From: Flexilinea sp.
Lineage (GTDB): Bacteria > Chloroflexota > Anaerolineae > Anaerolineales > Anaerolineaceae
Assembly: GCA_017432685.1 (NCBI GenBank)
Contig: JAFRIR010000057.1
Location: 1 to 37,933, forward strand
Length of the DNA stretch: 37,933 nt
Direction: 5' to 3'
The notes under the pieces are model-generated. The model made no database searches, had not been told where the DNA came from, and saw only the letters and a program-made list of their open reading frames with translations. Positions 33,983-37,933 of this stretch are shown piece by piece (within the stretch, counting starts at the first letter, position 1; each line of letters starts with the position of its first letter). A program made the translations under genes and the position numbers.

Positions 33983-34963
33983 ATGGCAGATAGCTCGTCA
34001 TCACAAAACCTTTTAGAGGTGAAAAACCTGACCAAGCACTTCCCGGTTTCGGGCGGAAAGGTCGTGCATGCGGTGGACAATGTCTCTTTCTCGATCACCC
34101 GGGGCAAGACCCTCGGACTGGTCGGCGAAAGCGGCTGCGGTAAGAGCAGCTGTGCCCGTACGGTGATCCGCATCTATGACCCTACCTCGGGATCCATCAT
34201 TCTGGACGGCGAGGACATCACAAAGCTTTCTCAAAAGCAGCTGCTGCCCCACCGCCGCAAGATGCAGATGATCTTCCAGGATACTTACGCTTCCCTGAAC
34301 GCCCGCATGACCGTGCAGGACATCGTTGCCGAACCGCTGCGTGCCCATCACATCTGCAAAAGCAAAGCCGAAGAGCGGGAAATGGTCGCGGATATGCTCT
34401 GCCGGGTCGGGTTGAACCAGGAACATGCCGGCCGCTATGCCCACGAGTTTTCCGGCGGGCAGCGCCAGCGTGTAGGCATTGCCCGGGCGCTGATTTTGCA
34501 GCCGATGCTGGTGATCTGTGATGAGCCGATCTCTGCATTGGATGTCTCCATACAGGCGCAGGTGGTCAACATGCTCCGCACCTTTCAGGAAGAACAGGGA
34601 CTGACCTACCTCTTCATCGCCCACGATCTTTCCATGGTCCGCTACGTTTCCGACGATGTGGGCGTGATGTACCTCGGGCAGCTGGTGGAGAAGTGTGAGA
34701 CGGACGAGATCTATGCCCATCCGCTGCATCCCTACACCCAGGGGCTGCTCTCTTCCGTTCCGATCCCGAACCCGGAGCTGGCCCGGCAGAAACAGACCGC
34801 GGGCATCGCAGGGGACATTCCCAGCCCCATCGCTCCGCCAAAAGGCTGCCGCTTCCATACCCGCTGTCCTTATGCGGAAAGCCGCTGCAGTGAGGAAACA
34901 CCGGCCTTCCGGGAGGCCTCGCCCGGACATTTTGTGGCATGCCACAGGATCAATGAGGAATGA
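33983..34963 (+). CDS. oppF: Oligopeptide ABC transporter ATPase OppF
   Basis: 326 aa counting from ATG 33983, which gives the normal N-terminus (MADSSSSQNLLEVKNLTKHF). An in-frame ATG at 33911 would start inside repeat D4 and is rejected. Walker A GESGCGKSS, signature FSGGQRQRVGIARAL, Walker B LVICDEPISALDVS and C-terminal GCRFHTRCPYAESRC. The ribosome site is weak. Partner of OppD. Confidence 0.93.
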   Translation: MADSSSSQNLLEVKNLTKHFPVSGGKVVHAVDNVSFSITRGKTLGLVGESGCGKSSCARTVIRIYDPTSGSIILDGEDITKLSQKQLLPHRRKMQMIFQDTYASLNARMTVQDIVAEPLRAHHICKSKAEEREMVADMLCRVGLNQEHAGRYAHEFSGGQRQRVGIARALILQPMLVICDEPISALDVSIQAQVVNMLRTFQEEQGLTYLFIAHDLSMVRYVSDDVGVMYLGQLVEKCETDEIYAHPLHPYTQGLLSSVPIPNPELARQKQTAGIAGDIPSPIAPPKGCRFHTRCPYAESRCSEETPAFREASPGHFVACHRINEE

Positions 34964-34985
34964 AGAATCAGGAATGAGGAATGTT

Positions 34986-35110
34986 ATGGGCACCTCTAAA
35001 AAATAACGGGCGGGGGGTATGGGGGCGGCAGCCCCCAAAGTACTCCGGAGGAGATTCAGAGAATTGATTCGCAGAATCTCCTCCGGACAGAGAAAAATAG
35101 AGGTTCCCAT
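34986..35110 (+). repeat. Modular TIR repeat, copy E6 (shortest)
   Basis: TIRs at 34986-35003 and 35093-35110; core with one extra G (35010-35030) and short loop (GGGGGC-GGCA-GCCCCC). The distal cassette is the GATTC type with outer arms TCCGGAGGAGATTC and GAATCTCCTCCGGA (35044-35087). Lies between oppF and oppA. Confidence 0.85.
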
Positions 35111-35141
35111 CTGGAATAAGAAATAATTTGAATGGTAATTG

Positions 35142-35157
35142 AACGGAGCGTTCCGTT
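35142..35157. promoter_or_regulatory. Palindrome in oppA leader
   Basis: AACGGA-GCGT-TCCGTT, 22 nt before the oppA ATG. A possible operator, or a small hairpin adjusting access to the GGAGGA ribosome site. Confidence 0.4.
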
Positions 35158-35178
35158 TGAAATTTTTGGAGGAAGAAA

Positions 35179-36780
35179 ATGAAGAAATTTTTATTACTCA
35201 TGTTGTGCCTCATGCTGACCGTGTCTGCTTTTCCCGCATTCGCGGATCCGGCTCAGGAAATCATCTATGCCCTGGCCAATGAACCGGATGGCATTGACCC
35301 CGGGATCACGAACAATTCTTTCGCGTCCCCGATTCTGAACAACACCTTTGAAGGTCTTGTTACCTATTCCACCGAAGACGGTTCCCTGATCCCGGGTGAA
35401 GCGGAAGACTGGGAAATCTCCGAAGACGGTACCGTCTACACCTTTTACCTGCGCGACGACCTGAAATGGTCCGACGGCAGCGCCCACACCGCCCAGGATT
35501 ATGTCTATGCCATGAAGCGTATCCTGGACCCCAACACCGGCGCCCGCTACGTCGACTTCCTGCTGGGCTATGTTGAAGGCGCCGCGGAATATTACGAAGA
35601 CAATTCCCTCGGCTTCGACACTGTCGGCATCAAGGCTCTGGATGATCAGACCCTGGAAATGACCCTGATCGCTCCGGCGCCTTACTGGCTCGACATTCTG
35701 ACCATGTGGACCTTCAGCCCGATCCAGGAAGCCACCGTTGCTGCGAACGGCGACCGCTGGACTGCTTCCGCTGCCGCTTATGTTTCCAACGGACCATTCA
35801 TGATGTCTGAGATCAACCTGGGCGAAAGCTTCGTCCTGGTCAAGAACCCGTATTACTATGATGCGGACGAAGTCAATCTGGAAAAGATCACCTTCCGCTT
35901 TATCGCCGATCTGGGCACCAGCCTGATGGCTTATGAAAACGGCGACATTGATGGTATGTCCTCCATCCCGTCCGCCGATATGGCTCGACTGAAAGCCGAA
36001 GATGCCGGCGTAGTGATGACCCCGGGCTACGGTACCACCTGGTATGACTTCAACTGCGCCAAAGCTCCGTTTGACAATGTCCTGGTCCGCAAAGCCTTCA
36101 GTATGGCTACCGACCGTCTGGCGATCATTGAAGATGTTGTCCAGACCGAAGCAGAGCCTGCTTTCTCCTTCATGGCCCCGGGTTATGTTGTCGATGGCGA
36201 AGACCTGATGGATACCGCCGACGACAATGATCTTTCCGATGAGGCTGATGTCGAAGGCGCTCGGGAAGCTCTGGCCGAAGCCGGTTACCCGAACGGTGAA
36301 GGATTCCCGGAGATCACCCTCAGCTACTATTCCAACGAAACCGTCGGCAAGGTCGTGGAAGCTCTCGCCCGCCAGTGGCAGGATGCGCTGAACGTCAAGA
36401 TCAAGATCTCCAACGCCGACTGGGCTGTTTACTATGACGAACACGTTCAGGGCAACTATGACATCGGCGCCATGGGCTGGTCCGGTGACTATGTCCACCC
36501 GATGACTTTCCTGCAGATCTTCAAGACCGGTGACGCCAACAATAACGTTTTCTATTCCAACGAGGAATATGACGCACTGGTCTCCCTGGCCGCGAACATG
36601 ACCGACGCGAAAGAAGCCTTTGAAGTCATGCGCGAGGCTGAAGCAGTCGCTGCTGCCGAATACCCGGTGATGCCGCTTTACTACAAAGCCAACACCATGC
36701 TGATGCACGACAACGTTGAGGGTTACTTCGTTACCCCGTCCAACGCTCTGTTGCTCAAGACCGCCTACGTGACGGACTAA
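35179..36780 (+). CDS. oppA: Oligopeptide-binding protein OppA
   Basis: 533 aa, SBP_bac_5 family, delivers peptides to OppBCDF. Signal peptide residues 1-22 cleaved after AFA with no lipobox. Motifs include ANEPDGIDPGITNNSF at the N-terminus, LKWSDGSAHTAQDYVYAMKRIL (residues near 95-115) and VRKAFSMATDRLAI. Strong ribosome site (TTGGAGGAAGAAA). Separated from oppF by repeat E6, so possibly expressed from its own promoter as well. Peptide is the likely ligand by family, but SBP_bac_5 proteins also bind other solutes. Confidence 0.92.
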   Translation: MKKFLLLMLCLMLTVSAFPAFADPAQEIIYALANEPDGIDPGITNNSFASPILNNTFEGLVTYSTEDGSLIPGEAEDWEISEDGTVYTFYLRDDLKWSDGSAHTAQDYVYAMKRILDPNTGARYVDFLLGYVEGAAEYYEDNSLGFDTVGIKALDDQTLEMTLIAPAPYWLDILTMWTFSPIQEATVAANGDRWTASAAAYVSNGPFMMSEINLGESFVLVKNPYYYDADEVNLEKITFRFIADLGTSLMAYENGDIDGMSSIPSADMARLKAEDAGVVMTPGYGTTWYDFNCAKAPFDNVLVRKAFSMATDRLAIIEDVVQTEAEPAFSFMAPGYVVDGEDLMDTADDNDLSDEADVEGAREALAEAGYPNGEGFPEITLSYYSNETVGKVVEALARQWQDALNVKIKISNADWAVYYDEHVQGNYDIGAMGWSGDYVHPMTFLQIFKTGDANNNVFYSNEEYDALVSLAANMTDAKEAFEVMREAEAVAAAEYPVMPLYYKANTMLMHDNVEGYFVTPSNALLLKTAYVTD

Positions 36781-37271
36781 TTTTTTCAAGAATAAGACGG
36801 GGTCGGATTCCGCAAACTCGCGCGATGTGCGAAGCACGAGCGAAGAGTCGGAGGGAGCTGACCCTCTTTGTTTTAATGCAGCACGACGAGACGTTTCTGG
36901 TGCTGCGGCGCAGCCCGCACAGCAGGTGCGTATCTCGTTGTGCGCATTGGATGCCCGTGTGACAGTGGGGCCGGTTGCCCGGAGGCACGGTGAGCCTTGT
37001 CTGATAGAGGGTCGGTACCCGAAGGGGACTGTACCTCGGGGATTCGGCATCCAATTGCCAGCGGTGGTTTCGTCCTCACCGGGGTACAGGCCCGCTGCAC
37101 GGTACCGTCCCCTCTTTATTCAGTGACAGCGGAGACGGTTCCACTCTGCACCTTCATGAGTCTGTGTGGGAAACGCCGCTTCCAATTCTGATAGCTGCCC
37201 GGGAAGTTTCCCTTGCGGTGCGCCGGGCAACCGGCCCGCTGTCACCACAGCCGTCCCCCTTTAAATTCAGG
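36781..37271. repeat. Repeat-rich region after oppA: D5 and a wide inverted repeat
   Basis: No credible gene. GGGGTCGGATTCC ... GGAGGGAGCTGACCC (36798-36865) with TCTTTGTTTT can form an imperfect terminator for oppA. Hairpin repeat D5 lies at 36880-36946. A long inverted repeat follows with arms near 36959-36988 and 37216-37245 sharing GTGACAG and CCGGTTGCCCGG; the 230 nt between them contain further GGTACC and GGGGAC motifs. Confidence 0.6.
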
Positions 37272-37303
37272 CAGCCGAAATCCTCCGGGACCTCGGCTGT
37301 TTT
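37272..37303 (+). terminator. Terminator hairpin
   Basis: CAGCCGA (37272-37278) / TCGGCTG (37293-37299) followed by TTTTCTC; may end long transcripts from the opp side before the convergent gene. Confidence 0.55.
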
Positions 37304-37324
37304 CTCATATTTTTGCTTTTCCGT

Positions 37325-37933
37325 TTATAATTTTTCTAAATCCGAAGGAATCCGATTGTAATCCGGTAACTCATCCTCATAATCTCTGTGTTCGAGGATC
37401 CGGATGACCTCGTCCCCCTTCATTTGGGCATATTGCCGGATCAGATACTCCGCTGCCCACCCCGTTGGGATCTCACCGAGGTCTTTGGCTTTCCACCAGT
37501 CCCAGGTGACCGGGACGCCTCCCCGATATTTCATTGTACACTTCATGTTCTCCGGGTCGTAGCTCACCGAATCTCGATCGACCAGACCGTCGGGGCTCAC
37601 ATACCCTTCTTTGAGTACCAGCTCGTCGACCGTTTCGTCATATTCATAAGCTTCGACCGGCTGGCTCTTGTACACTTCGTACGGGTCCGGTTCGTAAGGA
37701 ACACGCTGTTTCCGCGGTACCGGATGCGGCGGGATGATTCTTCCCGGAATGAAAATGTGATCCTTCGGTAAAGTGTTCTCACGGAAATACGCCACTCTCG
37801 CAGAGGCTTCGGCTTCCGCCTGCAGCTCCGAGCCGTTGTAGTTTTCACCCTTTTCAAAGAGCTCGTTGAAGCGATCCTGTGTCAAGGCAGCGTTGCGCAG
37901 GAAAGCCGCGCTTTCAAACTCCGCCTTGTCCAT
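37325..37933 (-). CDS. Hypothetical protein, possibly incomplete at the window edge
   Basis: 202 aa visible; the first ATG coincides with the last base of the window, so the true start may lie beyond it. Not recognised. No signal peptide or membrane segment is visible. The sequence is acidic and aromatic, with a proline-rich stretch (GRIIPPHPVPRKQRVPYEPDPYEVY) and a conserved-looking C-terminal half (GGVPVTWDWWKAKDLGEIPTGW). Codon use resembles that of its neighbours. Confidence 0.65.
   Translation of the reverse strand: MDKAEFESAAFLRNAALTQDRFNELFEKGENYNGSELQAEAEASARVAYFRENTLPKDHIFIPGRIIPPHPVPRKQRVPYEPDPYEVYKSQPVEAYEYDETVDELVLKEGYVSPDGLVDRDSVSYDPENMKCTMKYRGGVPVTWDWWKAKDLGEIPTGWAAEYLIRQYAQMKGDEVIRILEHRDYEDELPDYNRIPSDLEKL

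Noticed and set aside
35194-37050. 618-aa minus-strand frame over oppA
   Set aside because: Shadow of oppA running on into the repeat region; no family features.
36827-37407. Several 60-100 aa frames in the region after oppA
   Set aside because: All overlap inverted repeats on both strands and lack ribosome sites or recognisable protein features.

Overview
The window (about 38 kb, roughly 50% GC by eye, short intergenic gaps, AGGAGG-type ribosome sites, TTGACA/TATAAT-type promoters) looks like chromosome from an anaerobic, plant-polysaccharide-using member of the Bacillota, most likely a gut or rumen Clostridia/Christensenellales-like lineage. The reasons are the YesL/DUF624 protein beside a CUT1 sugar transporter without its own ATPase, the split glycine decarboxylase (gcvPA + gcvPB), group II xylose isomerase, and a Firmicutes-style holin-like toxin/antisense RNA locus. 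The placement is an inference. All three solute-binding proteins have cleavable signal peptides with no lipobox, which is unusual for a monoderm.

Layout. 1-4661: a CUT1 oligosaccharide importer (binding protein, two permeases) and a YesL-like membrane protein. 4662-5760: an antisense-RNA/small-toxin-like locus and a small membrane protein. 5778-7919: a diguanylate cyclase with two periplasmic-type sensor domains. 8182-9285: an unrecognised, highly charged protein. 9631-24203: a xylose island: GH3 beta-xylosidase and LacI-family regulator (minus strand), xylulokinase, PfkB kinase plus class II aldolase, xylose isomerase, and a ChvE/MmsA/MmsB-type sugar transporter with two paralogous permeases. 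24382-27594: gcvH-gcvPA-gcvPB. 27656-30320: TetR regulator and secreted alkyl sulfatase. 30665-36780: oppBCDF-oppA. 37325-37933: a hypothetical gene at the window edge.

How it fits together. A 16-bp palindrome, consensus TCGTGC-WCGN-GCACGA, lies upstream of the CUT1 binding protein, upstream of the GH3 gene, upstream of the LacI-family gene and upstream of xylA. This predicts one local regulon in which xylo-oligosaccharides are imported, cleaved in the cytoplasm by the GH3 enzyme, isomerised by XylA and phosphorylated by XylB, with free pentose entering through the ChvE-type transporter.

The most unusual content is non-coding. Six copies of a 125-250 bp element carry terminal inverted repeats near TTAAGGGAACCTCTAAAAA and a GCGGGGGTATGGGGGC core. 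Internal hairpin cassettes appear in different combinations, as if they were exchanged independently. A second family of about 65-nt two-tier hairpins (five copies), GGGACAGTCCC palindromes and heptanucleotide arrays crowd the same intergenic gaps, most densely at 14750-15352.
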